A DNA stretch of 55,032 bases from NCBI GenBank assembly GCA_034439735.1, contig JAWXAX010000236.1, forward strand, positions 1 through 55,032, written 5' to 3'. Each line of letters begins with the position of its first letter. Positions within the stretch are counted from its first letter, which is position 1. Under the pieces are notes generated by a model. It had not been told where the DNA came from and searched no databases. It worked only from the letters and a program-made list of their open reading frames with translations. Positions 25,960 to 36,230 of the stretch are shown here, one piece after another. This DNA comes from Rhodothermales bacterium. Lineage in GTDB: Bacteria > Bacteroidota > Rhodothermia > Rhodothermales > JAHQVL01. The translations under genes were made by a program, and so were the position numbers.

Positions 25960-28203
25960 TTACAACATCACCAGATACGTGAGCTTGAATACCCCGACCC
26001 GGTCGTTCAGGAGCAGGTCTCGCCGGGGATCAAACAGGACGTCGCCCCCCCGGGCAAAGTGGGACGACGTGTTGAACACCAGAAAGAGGTCGCTGCCCGG
26101 TGTGTGGATCCAGTTGATGCGGATGTTCGCCTGCAGATCGTGCGAGAAGTTATCATATTGAACCAATGCGCGGGCAAACAGCTTGCGATTGAGCGCTCCC
26201 AGGATCGACATCGACACCGTTGTCGCCTCGAAGGCGCCCTTCGCCACTGGAAGCCTGATGATCGAATGTTCGAGGAACGACTCAAGCGTCAGATGCCGCG
26301 ACTGGCGGAATCCGATCGATCCTCCAAAGTCGGTGCGTGTACCGCTGTAAAAATCGCCCCGCGATGCCGACGCGACCGCGAACAACCGCCGGCTCGAATC
26401 CGTGTTGCCGACGATGCCGAATTCCCCGAACGCATAGTCCCCCGCCGAGATTTCGGCGTCGGGCGTGATCAAAAAAGGCTCTTCAAGCCGCTCGAACTGC
26501 CGGTTGTAAAACACCCGGACGAAGTCGCGACGCTGCAAATCGAACCGTACCCAGTACTCGCCTTCCGTAGACTGTTTTCGACCATCCTGCCCTTCGATAT
26601 ACGCGAAGTCGGCGTTCAAATACAGACGTCGCAGAAAAGGCAGCCCGTTGATGGCGACCAGAGGCGCATAATTCAGGTTACTGGCATACTGCCGCATATC
26701 CCGCCGGCGGACGAAGCCAAGCGCCGGATTATAGGTTTCACCGACGCTCGTGAATGCGGCCTCAGCCCCGTATAGATCGTTCTGCAACCGCAGACTCGCA
26801 TGACCGGCCGCGTCGTCCAGTGCCCCGTTGCTCTCCCACACCTTCGTGTACCAGGCATTCACCGCGCTTGAGCTCCAGAACCGGTACTGCGCGTCGAAGC
26901 CGGCGGCGCGGTTGTAGTAGCCGGCCTCCTCGAAGTTGGTGACAATGGCGCCGGCCGTGCCACGCGTCAGAAAATCCGTTCGAACGCGCGCCACGGTGTT
27001 ATTAGCGGAGCTCGTCCCCAGGAAGTCCCTCATCTCCTCACCGGTCTCGATATTGAGCAGACCGACAGAGAAACGCCCGACCTGTCCCGTCAACCGGCCA
27101 CCGCCCAGGATCTGGTTAGTAAGCCCGATGCGCCGGGAAAAGAAGGTCTGGGTAGATCGCGGATTCCCGTGGTCGAAGAGGCCGGACCGCTCGAGGAAGA
27201 ACTCACGTTTCTCGGGGAAAAAGAGGTTAAAGCGGGTCAGGTTGATCTGCACATTGTCGTCCTCGACCTGGGCAAAATCGGTGTTGACCGTAAGATCGAG
27301 CGTCAGATTGGAGGTGATGCCGTACTTGAAGTCGACCCCCAGGTCGCGCGTGAGGTCGACATCCGTGGCCTCTACCGCCAGGTCAGGACGGACTTCCTGG
27401 ACGCCGGCGATGATATAGGGCTTGATCTCGATATTCTTTCCACGACGGATATCCTTCAGCCCCGTGAGGGTGCCGTACTGCGAAACGGCGGCGAGCGCCG
27501 TGAAGCTGGTGCCGAATTCGAGCCCGATATGCGGCCAGACAACGCGTTCATTCTTCCGATTCACCATCCGCGAGAGCATCAGCCCAAATTCGACCTCATC
27601 CCCCTTCGGAAACCGAAGCTGCCGGAAGGGAATCGATACCTCGAGGGTCCATCCGTTCTCGTTGATCACGGTCTCGCTGCGGTAGACGGCGTCCCACGAA
27701 AAACTGTCGAGCGTGAGACCTTCGTCGGAGATGGTGGCATCGTCCTGAGTACCCAGCGCGTTCATCTCGAACAGATAGGCATTCCGGTTATCGTTAAACG
27801 TATCTAACCCGATATAGGCGTGGTCGTCGCGGTCGTTTCGGCCGCCGCGCTCCAGATTCTTGGCCCGGATGAGTTCGGGGCTGCCGTCGTAAAAGGTGAA
27901 GGCGACATACAGGTTGTCCCGGTCGTAGGCGATCCGTGCCTCGGAGTGTTCGGTCCCCACGGCGCCATCCTCCGGCCAGATCTGAAAAAACCCGGTCACC
28001 GGCTCGATCGTCTGCCAGTAGGGTTCGTCCAGATGCCCGTCGATTTGGGGCGGGGTATCGACGAAGAAGGCGACCACCTCGCGGGGCGTGGTATCGGGTG
28101 TGCGGAGGCTGTCAACCGCTGGCAGATCGGCGGACTGCGGTTGAGCCAGAACGGCCAGGGGCGAAGCAAGAGCAAGCAACGCGCTTGCGAGGAGGATACG
28201 CAT
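25960..28203 (-). CDS. DUF5916 protein (CBM9-like plus outer-membrane barrel)
   Basis: 747 residues from the ATG at 28203, which begins a good signal peptide (about 1-21, VLA-Q). A CBM9-like carbohydrate-binding domain occupies about 45-210 (PPQIDGHLDEPYW and later LYVAFTFYDGSP). The rest is DUF5916, a beta-rich region with many alternating strands expected to form an outer-membrane barrel, including the family-typical DFAQVEDDNVQINLTRFNLFFPEKREFFLE segment. The frame is open further upstream but without homology. Two nt separate it from both neighbours, GH29 and the hydrolase. Function in the family is unproven; glycan binding or uptake is plausible. Confidence 0.9.
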   Translation of the reverse strand: MRILLASALLALASPLAVLAQPQSADLPAVDSLRTPDTTPREVVAFFVDTPPQIDGHLDEPYWQTIEPVTGFFQIWPEDGAVGTEHSEARIAYDRDNLYVAFTFYDGSPELIRAKNLERGGRNDRDDHAYIGLDTFNDNRNAYLFEMNALGTQDDATISDEGLTLDSFSWDAVYRSETVINENGWTLEVSIPFRQLRFPKGDEVEFGLMLSRMVNRKNERVVWPHIGLEFGTSFTALAAVSQYGTLTGLKDIRRGKNIEIKPYIIAGVQEVRPDLAVEATDVDLTRDLGVDFKYGITSNLTLDLTVNTDFAQVEDDNVQINLTRFNLFFPEKREFFLERSGLFDHGNPRSTQTFFSRRIGLTNQILGGGRLTGQVGRFSVGLLNIETGEEMRDFLGTSSANNTVARVRTDFLTRGTAGAIVTNFEEAGYYNRAAGFDAQYRFWSSSAVNAWYTKVWESNGALDDAAGHASLRLQNDLYGAEAAFTSVGETYNPALGFVRRRDMRQYASNLNYAPLVAINGLPFLRRLYLNADFAYIEGQDGRKQSTEGEYWVRFDLQRRDFVRVFYNRQFERLEEPFLITPDAEISAGDYAFGEFGIVGNTDSSRRLFAVASASRGDFYSGTRTDFGGSIGFRQSRHLTLESFLEHSIIRLPVAKGAFEATTVSMSILGALNRKLFARALVQYDNFSHDLQANIRINWIHTPGSDLFLVFNTSSHFARGGDVLFDPRRDLLLNDRVGVFKLTYLVML

Positions 28204-28205
28204 GA

Positions 28206-29639
28206 TTACAGAGCAGTGTCGAGATATAAACCAAAACCAGCCAGCAGTGGACAGCCGCGGGCGTCGAGGAGGGTGATGCGGAGTCGGCCGGCGGTTGTCG
28301 TCGCAATCCGATCCAGCTTCCGGTAACCGATGGTAGTACCTTCCACGAGGGTCGACCATTGCCCGTCGCCTTCGGCTTCCACCCGGTACGCCCGTACGCG
28401 CTGACCGAGGTGGATGGGTTCGTTGAGGCGGATGACGTTAAACGTCTGACCGGCCGGTAAATCGACGATCACGGAGGCGGAGCGCACGGTATCGTCCGTC
28501 GCCCAGTAGGTCTCCATGTGATCGTCAAACAGGCCCGCCGGCCCAAACGCGTCGTCGCCGCCGCGCTGATTGGACACCATGGCCGTCGCGCCTCGTGCGA
28601 GGTCGTTCGTGAACACGGCCTCCCGCGCGGCCTTGAATTCCTGGAGCCGACGCACGTCCGCGTCATCCAGCAACCCCGCGCGGTTGGGGGGAATATTGAG
28701 GAGGAGTACGCAGTTTCGGCCTTCGGATTTGTAGTAGATATCCATCAGGTCGGCCACGGACTTGGGCTCCTGGTCCGCATGAAAGAACCAGCCGCGCCGG
28801 ATGGACACGTCGCATTCGCCCCCCACCCAGTCCGGTCCGTCGGCGTCGCCTTCGTTGAGGTATTTCTCGATGCCGGTCGCGCCGATGCTCACCTTGGAGC
28901 GGTCGAAGGTCGACCAGCTGGACTCGCCGGCGAATCCCCGTTCGTTGCCGATCCAGCGCACATCGGGGCCGGCGTCGGAAAACAGGACGGCGCCGGGCTG
29001 GAGTTGCCGCACAGTCGCCCAGAAGGCGTGGAAGTGGTAGTTCATCGCCTTTGCGTTTTCACCCTTGGCGCCATCGAACCACATTTCAGTGATCGGCCCG
29101 TACTGCGTGAGGAGTTCGCGAAGCTGGGCCAGATAAAAGGCATTATAGCCGGCCTCGTCGCCATAGGACGGCTCGTGCTGGTCCCACGGTGAAAGATAGA
29201 GCCCGAGCCCGAGTCCTTCCTCCCGAACCGCCTCAGCCAGTGCGCCGACGACGTCGCCCCCTCCGCCCATCCACGAACTGGACGCGACGTCATGATCGGT
29301 ATACCGACTATTCCAGAGTGCAAAGCCATCGTGATGCTTGGCAGTCAGAATGACGGTCGAGAACCCGGTCTCGCGTGCCACACGCGCCCACTGGCGGGCA
29401 TCAAAACCCGCCGGCTGAAACAGGTCTGGCGACTCCGTGCCGTCGCCCCATTCTCGATCCGTAAACGTATTCACCCCAAAATGCACGAACATCCGCATGC
29501 CGCCCTCCTGCCAGGCAAGCTGGCGAGCCGTGGGGATGGGCAGGATCGGCGCGGGCGGTGACACCTGCTGCGCGCTTACCGGCGCAGCGCACAGGAGCAA
29601 GGCCAGAAGGCAATAAACGACGAGCGGGCTGGTCGACAT
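28206..29639 (-). CDS. GH29 alpha-L-fucosidase
   Basis: 477 residues from ATG 29639, with a signal peptide (about 1-24, VSA-Q). The GH29 catalytic barrel is clear: RMFVHFGVNTFT (49-60), LTAKHHDGFALW (98-109), LYLSPWDQHEPSYG (147-160) and the nucleophile D189 in MWFDG. The C-terminal quarter is a galactose-binding-like beta-sandwich (discoidin type). Expected reaction: hydrolysis of alpha-L-fucosyl residues, periplasmic or surface. First gene of the tight three-gene operon with DUF5916 and a hydrolase, consistent with fucosylated polysaccharide (for example algal) use. The general acid/base residue is not assigned. Confidence 0.93.
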   Translation of the reverse strand: MSTSPLVVYCLLALLLCAAPVSAQQVSPPAPILPIPTARQLAWQEGGMRMFVHFGVNTFTDREWGDGTESPDLFQPAGFDARQWARVARETGFSTVILTAKHHDGFALWNSRYTDHDVASSSWMGGGGDVVGALAEAVREEGLGLGLYLSPWDQHEPSYGDEAGYNAFYLAQLRELLTQYGPITEMWFDGAKGENAKAMNYHFHAFWATVRQLQPGAVLFSDAGPDVRWIGNERGFAGESSWSTFDRSKVSIGATGIEKYLNEGDADGPDWVGGECDVSIRRGWFFHADQEPKSVADLMDIYYKSEGRNCVLLLNIPPNRAGLLDDADVRRLQEFKAAREAVFTNDLARGATAMVSNQRGGDDAFGPAGLFDDHMETYWATDDTVRSASVIVDLPAGQTFNVIRLNEPIHLGQRVRAYRVEAEGDGQWSTLVEGTTIGYRKLDRIATTTAGRLRITLLDARGCPLLAGFGLYLDTAL

Positions 29640-29754
29640 GATCGGTCCGATTACTGGAATAGAGGTCACCAAAAGTACTAAACGATTCGGTAGGATGTGT
29701 ACCCTTGCCCGCCAATTCTGCCGGCGGTCTATGCCAACCCCATGGCCGGGGACG

Positions 29755-30915
29755 TCAGCAACTGCATCGCAGCACGTCCACATATCTCCGCGCGACCGCC
29801 TCCCAACTATACGTTTGCCGTGTATATAATGCCGCCCGTTCAGACGCCAGTTCCAGGGCTCCACGATCCCGATCATAGCGCAGGATGGCCCGGACAAATC
29901 CGGCGGCATCACCGCTCTCGACAAAATGGCCGTTTTCCCCTTCGGCGATCACGTCCTGGATGCCCTCGAGCCGAGAGGCGACGGCCGGCAGCCCGCTAAT
30001 TCCGGCCTCTAGCATCACCACGCCGAACCCCTCCATGGTCCCTGGAACCGGTATGTTAGGCATGATAAAGAGGTCAGCGCCCCGGTAGAGGCGCATGAGG
30101 TCGTTATCGGACACGCGGCCGAGCAGTCGTACGCGATCCGCCACCCCGAGCCGTTGAGCGGCGGCCTGGATGATGGGCGTCTCGGGCCCCTCGCCGGCGA
30201 GCCAGACGTGTACATTGGCCGGCAACAGCGGCATGACGTGTTCGACAAACCACGCAAACCCTTTTCGTTTCACCTGCCGGCCCACACTACACAGCAGCAG
30301 TGCGTTTTCGGGCAACATACGGGCCGGGTCGCCGAGGGCCTGCACCAACTCCCGGCGCATCGTCGGACGGGCCCCGAGCGGCGCAAACCGATCAAGCTTG
30401 ACGCCGTTTGGCACCACGTGCAGCTTCTCCGGGGACAACCCTCGATCCGTACACTGGGCGCCCGTTGCCCGGCTGACGGGCAAGACGGCGTCGAGGGCGT
30501 CAAACACCTTCGGCACAAAACGCTGATAGGGTCCGAACGGCGTGGTTACATCCTGCCCGTGTACGATCGCCGCCGTTCGGATCCCGGCCTGACGCAGCGC
30601 CGGCTGCACCCGCGTGGCGACAGAAGCCGTGACCATGGACGAAAACAGGACCACATCCACGCTCCGTTCTCGCGCCACACGCGCCAGGTGATGTCGGACT
30701 CGCCACAGGAAAACGGGGATCCGCGCATGGGTCATCCGCCAGGACGTACGCAACAGCAGCCCGCTCAGCTCCAGGCCGTCCATTGACGCAAACGCATCGA
30801 ACAACTCAGTCGCCACACGCTGCATCCCCCCAATGTTGGCGAGGGGGCGATCCATGGGTGGGAAGGAATGGGAGACAAACAGGAGGCGCAAGAACTGTCC
30901 GGATCGAAGGTTCAC
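29755..30915 (-). CDS. Glycosyltransferase family 4 protein
   Basis: 386 residues, GT-B fold. N-terminal FVSHSFPPMDRPLANIGGMQR (14-34), PNGVKLDRFAPLG in the linker, LLCSVGRQVKRKG near 208-220 and the EGFGVVMLEAGISGLP donor motif near 318-333. Family retaining transferase, probably in lipopolysaccharide or exopolysaccharide assembly. The annotated first codon is GTG; a TTG eight codons later (30891) would start at LRLLFVSHSFPP, the common start of this family, and may be the real one. A second GT4 gene lies 67 nt upstream on the same strand. Confidence 0.88.
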   Translation of the reverse strand: MNLRSGQFLRLLFVSHSFPPMDRPLANIGGMQRVATELFDAFASMDGLELSGLLLRTSWRMTHARIPVFLWRVRHHLARVARERSVDVVLFSSMVTASVATRVQPALRQAGIRTAAIVHGQDVTTPFGPYQRFVPKVFDALDAVLPVSRATGAQCTDRGLSPEKLHVVPNGVKLDRFAPLGARPTMRRELVQALGDPARMLPENALLLCSVGRQVKRKGFAWFVEHVMPLLPANVHVWLAGEGPETPIIQAAAQRLGVADRVRLLGRVSDNDLMRLYRGADLFIMPNIPVPGTMEGFGVVMLEAGISGLPAVASRLEGIQDVIAEGENGHFVESGDAAGFVRAILRYDRDRGALELASERAALYTRQTYSWEAVARRYVDVLRCSC

Positions 30916-30982
30916 GATTCATCAAACGGCAACATACGGCGGCCGGCGGATACCAGGAACGGTTGAATCGTGAAAGCGCGTC

Positions 30983-32185
30983 TCAAACGCTGCCGGCCAT
31001 GGCGGCGGCAGGCGCCAGATCCAGCGTACGCGTCGGGATTTCCGGATGCAGCAGCGCCTCGTAATAGCTCTCGATTTTCGCGAGAATGAGGGGCCAGGCA
31101 TATCCCCGTGCGCGATCCAGAGCCTGGTGCCCCATGTGCGTGCGCAGGAGCGGGTTCTGGACAAGCTTGCTGACGCGATCCAGAAATGCCGCCGCGTTGA
31201 GTGGCTCGGCCAGGTATCCCGTAACGCCGTTTTTCACCAGCGAGCGGCTTCCGGTAGCGTCCGCACAAACCGTTGGCAATCCCGACGCCATCGCCTCAAG
31301 GGTGACATTGCCGAACGTCTCGGTATGGCTGGGGAAGAGGAACATATCCGACGACGCGTAGGCACGTCCAAGTTCTTCTCCGCGGAGAACACCCGCAAAT
31401 ACGGTATCCGGGAGGCGCTGCTGGAATTCGGCCCGGGCGGGGCCGTCACCCACGACCAGGCTTTTGTGCGGAATGCCGCGCGCTTTCAGGCCTTCTATGA
31501 CCGCAGCGAATGTATCGAGCCCCTTTTCGACCACCAGCCGGCTCACGAACGAAACCACCACGTCCTCGTCGGCAAACCCCATCTGCCGACGCCAATCCAG
31601 CGAACGGCGCGATGGATTAAAGATACGGGTGTCGACCCCGCGTTCCCACAGATACAGCCGCTCGGATATTCCGTGCCCACGTAATACATCCGCCATCGAT
31701 TGGGACGGCACATACACTTGCCGGCACTGCGCGTAAAACCAGCGCAGGTACTGCCAGACGGCGGGTTCGAGCCACGTCATCCGGTAATAATCGAAATACG
31801 ACGTGAAGTGGGTATGGTACGAAGCGACCAGCGGTACATTCATCCGCTTCGCCATCCGAATCGCGCCGATGGCCGGCAGATCGGGCGAGGCCAGATGAAT
31901 AATCGAAGGCTTGAAGGCTTTTAGCTCAGCCCGCATGTGTCGGGTCAGGCCGCGCGAAATCAAATACTCGGGCCGGCCGGGCATCGGGAAGGAGCGGGTC
32001 GGGATAATGCGTCCAGGCGCCGAGGGGAGCGCAGGGGTGTCTTTGGCCGGCGCGAAAACGAGCACCTCGTTACCGCGCGCCTCAAGATGGGAGACCAGAC
32101 GGTTGAGCGTCAGCGAAACGCCGTCCGCGATGTGGTTGTAGGCGCCTGAAAAAAGGGCGATGCGCTTGGGTGTCAGGGGAGTCAC
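30983..32185 (-). CDS. Glycosyltransferase family 4 protein (MgtA-like)
   Basis: 400 residues. The N-terminal half has RIALFSGAYNHIADGVSLTL (8-27) and SPDLPAIGAIRMAKRMNVPLVASYHTHF, the pattern of alpha-mannosyltransferase/MgtA and diglycosyl-diacylglycerol synthases; the C-terminal half has VSFVSRLVVEKGLD, VVGDGPA and ETFGNVTLEAMASGLP with both donor-site glutamates. Likely a glycolipid or glycan mannosyl/glucosyltransferase at the inner membrane. The start is GTG; no in-frame ATG precedes the conserved first strand. It sits downstream of uvrA with 256 bp between, and upstream of another GT4 gene. Confidence 0.9.
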   Translation of the reverse strand: MTPLTPKRIALFSGAYNHIADGVSLTLNRLVSHLEARGNEVLVFAPAKDTPALPSAPGRIIPTRSFPMPGRPEYLISRGLTRHMRAELKAFKPSIIHLASPDLPAIGAIRMAKRMNVPLVASYHTHFTSYFDYYRMTWLEPAVWQYLRWFYAQCRQVYVPSQSMADVLRGHGISERLYLWERGVDTRIFNPSRRSLDWRRQMGFADEDVVVSFVSRLVVEKGLDTFAAVIEGLKARGIPHKSLVVGDGPARAEFQQRLPDTVFAGVLRGEELGRAYASSDMFLFPSHTETFGNVTLEAMASGLPTVCADATGSRSLVKNGVTGYLAEPLNAAAFLDRVSKLVQNPLLRTHMGHQALDRARGYAWPLILAKIESYYEALLHPEIPTRTLDLAPAAAMAGSV

Positions 32186-32441
32186 CGGGTTCGTTGCACA
32201 GAAACTCTTCAGTACCGGGTACGCACGTGGTGATGCATGGACATTCGGCGCAGGGATCGAAGTGGCCTATGCCGGAAGCCTGTAAACGTTCCAGTAGACT
32301 ACGAGATCATCGAACGTCTATATCCTATTAGACGCATACGACGACCGCTACGTACCCTCTCGAACGATGTTTCTTTACGGCGTTGCACGTATACGGCGTC
32401 TCGTCCCGTTCAGATGCGCCGCAGGTCCTCCCTGTTACACG

Positions 32442-35324
32442 TCACAACAACGGCTTCAGGAATACTCCGGTTACGCTGTTCGGGTTTTCGGCGATGGCCT
32501 CTGGCGTGCCTTCGGCGGACACAAACCCGCCCCGTATGCCGCCCTCCGGGCCCAGTTCGATCAACCAGTCGGCACTCTTGATGACATCCAGGTTGTGTTC
32601 GATGATGATCACCGAGTGGCCGGCTTCCACCAGCGCCTGAAACGCCCCGAGCAGCTTCCGGATGTCGTCGAAATGCAACCCGGTAGTCGGTTCGTCGAAT
32701 AGATACAGCGTCCGCTCATGTGTCGTTTTTCCCAGGTGAGCCGCCAGTTTGATACGCTGCGCCTCGCCGCCTGAAAGGGTATTCGCCGGCTGCCCCAGCG
32801 TCAGATAGCCAAGCCCGATCTGGCGTAACACGGTCAACTTTTCAACCAGCCCGGTGTGGCCGGCGAAAAACGCCACGGCCTCGTCGACCGTCATGTCCAG
32901 GATATCCGCTACGTTTTTCCCCTTAAACGTGATCTCGAGGGTGTCCTGTTTGTACCGCTTCCCTTTGCACGCTTCACACTCCAGGTACAGATCCGCCAGG
33001 AACTGCATCTCGATCTTGACGATGCCCTCCCCCTGGCAGGTTTCGCAGCGTCCACCCGGGACGTTGAACGAAAAGTAGCCCGGACGCAGGCCGCGGATCC
33101 GCGCCTGGGACGTCGCCGCCAGCAACTCCCGAATCGCGTCGAACGCCTTGATATACGTCACCGGGTTCGACCGCGGCGAGCGGCCGATCGGGCTCTGGTC
33201 GACCATCTCGACATGCGTCACCAGGTGGTGCCCCTCGATGATATCGTGTTTTCCGATCCCGGACTCGCCATCGTGCTCGCCCTTGATCCGCCGCAGCCCC
33301 TGGTACAGGGTGTCGTGAACGAGGGTAGACTTGCCCGACCCGCTCACGCCGGTCACGCACGTCACGATTCCGAGCGGAAAGGTCGCGTCGACCCGCTTCA
33401 AGTTGTGCTGCCGCGCGTTGCGTACGACGATCACGTCCTCTGGATTCACAGGCCGGCGGTCGGTCGGAGGCTCGATCCGCTTACGCCCGCTCAGGTACGC
33501 TCCGGTCAACGACACCTCATCCACCAGGATCTCGGGATACGTGCCCTGAAACATCACGGCGCCTCCCAGTTTCCCCGAACCCGGGCCCAGGTCCACGATC
33601 TGATCCGAACGCCGCATCATCTCGGCCTCGTGCTCGACGACGATCACGGTATTCCCGATGTCGCGCAGGTGCTCGAGGATCTTGATCAACCGGCCGGTAT
33701 CCCGCGGATGCAACCCGATCGAGGGCTCGTCGAGTACATAGAGCGATCCGACCAGCGACGAGCCGAGCGAAGTCGCGAGATTAATGCGCTGGCTCTCGCC
33801 GCCCGATAGCGTCTGCGAGAGACGGTCGAGCGTAAGGTAATCCAGCCCGACCTCCACCAGGTATTTCAGCCGTTTCCGGATTTCTTCCAGCAACCGGCCG
33901 GCAACTTCCTCCTCGTACGGCGAAAGGGTCAGGCCCTCGAAAAAAACGGAGGCGTCTCTGGTCGTCAGCTCACACAGCTCGCCGATGTGGTGGCCGGCGA
34001 GTTTGACGTATAACGCCTCCTTACGCAAGCGGTACCCGTTACATTCCGGGCACCGCATATAGCCCCGGTAACGTGAGTGGAAGATGCGGTAGTGCATCTT
34101 ATAGGCGTTTTTCTCCAGATACTGAAAAAAGCCATTGATCCCAACATAACCTCCCTTGCCCGCCCATACCAGGAGTTTGGCCTGTGGCGAAAGCAAGGTG
34201 TACGGCATGTCCAGGTCGATCTTCTCCTCGGAGGCCATGCGGACCAGGTCCTTGAAATACGTGCCCCACTTGGCCGAGCGAAAGGGCGCCACCGCCTGCT
34301 GTCGGATCGACAATTCCGGATTGGGGATGATGAGGTCCTCGTCCAGCCCCTGCACTCGACTGAATCCCTGACATTTCTTGCACGCCCCAACGGGATTGTT
34401 GAACGAAAATAGATGCGGCGTAGGCTCGTCGAACCGGATCCCATCGCGGTCGAAGGTCTCGCTGAATGTCAACGTCGAGCCGTCCCTGGCCTTCACCACG
34501 CATCGCCCGCCGCCTTCGCGAAACGCCAGCTCGATGGAGTCGGCCATGCGCGATAGCGTCGGCTCGTCCCCTTTCTTCACCGCGAGCCGATCCACCAGTA
34601 CCAGCAGCCGCTCGCGTGCCGTACGCACCGAGTCCGTCGCAGTCTCATTGAGATCGATGATGGTTTCTTCTCCGCCAGACTGGGCCTTTTTGTCCGTCGG
34701 CAATGCCAGAATCCGGAAAAAGCCGCGCTGTTTAAGGGCCTCCAGTTCTTTCTTCGCCGGCACCCCTTTGCGATCTGGAATCGGAAAGCAGAGGTAAAAC
34801 CGAGCCCCATCTTCCAGTTGACGATCAATGGTCTCGGCGGCAGAACGGGGTGAATCCTTGGTCACTTCCTGACCGCTCACCGGGGAGATTGTCTTACCGA
34901 TCCGGGCAAAAAGCAACCGCAGATGATCGTAGATCTCCGTCTGCGTCGCCACGGTCGATCGCGGGTTACGTGAGGTGGTTTTCTGCTCAATGGCGATCGC
35001 CGGAGCCAATCCCGTGATCAGGTCCACATCCGGCTTGTCCATCCGCTCCAGAAACTGCCGAGCATACGCACTCAGGCTCTCCACATACCGCCGCTGCCCC
35101 TCCGCATAGATGGTGTCGAACGCCAGGGACGACTTCCCCGAACCGGATGGTCCCGTAAATACGATCAACTTGCCGCGCGGCAACTCGATATCGATGTTCT
35201 TGAGATTGTGCTGACGCGCACCGCGAATGACGATGCTGCGTCTGGACCGCTCGCGATCCTCGTTCGACGCCCGGGAAGCAGCCGGCGCTTCAGGAAATGG
35301 GATGAGGGCGGACGCTTCGGACAT
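32442..35324 (-). CDS. uvrA: Excinuclease ABC subunit UvrA
   Basis: 960 residues, the normal length for UvrA, the DNA-damage sensor of nucleotide excision repair. Two ABC ATPase modules are seen: Walker [10 protein letters not shown] (58-66) in the first and GVSGSGKST in the second, each with an LSGGE/ABC signature ([20 protein letters not shown]). Zinc-binding cysteine pairs occur in [23 protein letters not shown] and CEACKGKRY. All catalytic and zinc motifs are intact, so a functional ATPase is expected. The ATG at 35324 fits. No LexA-type box was identified upstream. A single-gene unit, divergent from the SecA remnant. Confidence 0.97.
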   Translation of the reverse strand: MSEASALIPFPEAPAASRASNEDRERSRRSIVIRGARQHNLKNIDIELPRGKLIVFTGPSGSGKSSLAFDTIYAEGQRRYVESLSAYARQFLERMDKPDVDLITGLAPAIAIEQKTTSRNPRSTVATQTEIYDHLRLLFARIGKTISPVSGQEVTKDSPRSAAETIDRQLEDGARFYLCFPIPDRKGVPAKKELEALKQRGFFRILALPTDKKAQSGGEETIIDLNETATDSVRTARERLLVLVDRLAVKKGDEPTLSRMADSIELAFREGGGRCVVKARDGSTLTFSETFDRDGIRFDEPTPHLFSFNNPVGACKKCQGFSRVQGLDEDLIIPNPELSIRQQAVAPFRSAKWGTYFKDLVRMASEEKIDLDMPYTLLSPQAKLLVWAGKGGYVGINGFFQYLEKNAYKMHYRIFHSRYRGYMRCPECNGYRLRKEALYVKLAGHHIGELCELTTRDASVFFEGLTLSPYEEEVAGRLLEEIRKRLKYLVEVGLDYLTLDRLSQTLSGGESQRINLATSLGSSLVGSLYVLDEPSIGLHPRDTGRLIKILEHLRDIGNTVIVVEHEAEMMRRSDQIVDLGPGSGKLGGAVMFQGTYPEILVDEVSLTGAYLSGRKRIEPPTDRRPVNPEDVIVVRNARQHNLKRVDATFPLGIVTCVTGVSGSGKSTLVHDTLYQGLRRIKGEHDGESGIGKHDIIEGHHLVTHVEMVDQSPIGRSPRSNPVTYIKAFDAIRELLAATSQARIRGLRPGYFSFNVPGGRCETCQGEGIVKIEMQFLADLYLECEACKGKRYKQDTLEITFKGKNVADILDMTVDEAVAFFAGHTGLVEKLTVLRQIGLGYLTLGQPANTLSGGEAQRIKLAAHLGKTTHERTLYLFDEPTTGLHFDDIRKLLGAFQALVEAGHSVIIIEHNLDVIKSADWLIELGPEGGIRGGFVSAEGTPEAIAENPNSVTGVFLKPLL

Positions 35325-35500
35325 GCATGTTGAATGACTGGCCTTAAAAACAACCCTCTTGTATGCCGGGAGTGACGATAAGATGCCGGCCGACTATCCT
35401 ATTTCGGGCGAAACGGCAGTTAAGGTAAAAAATATGTGCGATATATGACATTCCTATCCATCTTGACACCCAGGATCCTTCTCCTCTCCCAGGTCGTGCA

Positions 35501-36091
35501 ATGCGGATAACTTTATCCCCGGCACCCATGAGTCGATGGCGACACCTCCATTTCGTGCATAGTGGGGCCGGCTCGGTCGTGGGTGATCTTTCCTCTTTTC
35601 GCGAACGCATGACCGCGACGGCCCGGCCGGCTGCTGCTGAATTGGCACGCGTTTACGGCCTTCGCGTTGTCCCCATCCCACCCCATCGGCCCTGCCAGCG
35701 CATCGATCAGCCCGATCTCATCTTTACTACCCGTGCGGCGAAGCAACGCGCATTGATCCATGATATCGCCGCTCACCACTCACAGAGTCGGCCGGTCCTC
35801 GTTGGTACGGCCAGTGTTGCCGAGTCGGAGGCGTTGGCCGAATCCTTGCGCGAAGCCGGGATCGCCTGCCGGGTGCTCAACGCCCGAAACGACGAGGAGG
35901 AAGCGGAAATCATTTCGAACGCTGGCCTCCCCGGCGCTATCACCATCTCGACGAACATGGCAGGACGCGGGACGGACATACGGCCTGGCGGCGCCGACGA
36001 GCGGGAACGAGCACGTGTTATTGCCGCCGGGGGCTTGTATGTTATCGGTTCGGACAGGGTAACTCGGCGTTTGCTGCTGGCGCCGTACTGA
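35501..36091 (+). pseudogene. Truncated SecA-like ATPase remnant (motif V, no motif VI)
   Basis: 196 codons whose residues about 33-185 align to the second nucleotide-binding fold of SecA: RMTATARPAAAELARVYGL (SecA MTGTA...YGL), PHRPCQRIDQPDLIF, RPVLVGTASVAESE, and motif V TISTNMAGRGTDI. It then has GGLYVIGSDR but ends eleven residues later, before motif VI (QLRGRxGRQGD). The Walker A half, preprotein cross-linking and wing/scaffold domains are all absent. The short link between motif V and GGLYVIG is more like accessory SecA than housekeeping SecA. It cannot work as an ATPase; I read it as a remnant, though the frame has stayed open. Confidence 0.75.
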
Positions 36092-36204
36092 TGACCTGGC
36101 CCATCCTGCTCCTTTGGGGCGCCGCCCGCTGGCTAAAACGGTGGCGAGCGCTCCGCGCCTATCGTTTACTTGTACCCGGCGCCGAACAGCGACGTATCTT
36201 ATAG
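36091..36204 (+). CDS. Possible 37-residue small ORF overlapping the SecA remnant
   Basis: The SecA-remnant stop and this ATG overlap as TGATG (36089-36093), the classic arrangement for re-initiation. The 37-residue product starts MTWPILLLWGAARW and is rich in Trp, Leu and Arg, so it could be a short amphipathic or membrane-associated helix. No homology is recognised and it may be chance; listed because the overlap is exact and the stretch is otherwise unexplained. Confidence 0.2.
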   Translation: MTWPILLLWGAARWLKRWRALRAYRLLVPGAEQRRIL

Positions 36205-36230
36205 CCCTGCGCACGCTACCGGAATCAACT

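Noticed and set aside
28204-28359. Upstream extension of the DUF5916 protein
   Set aside because: Residues before MRILLASALL are Arg/Pro-rich with no homology and overlap the GH29 gene; the signal peptide starts at the chosen ATG.
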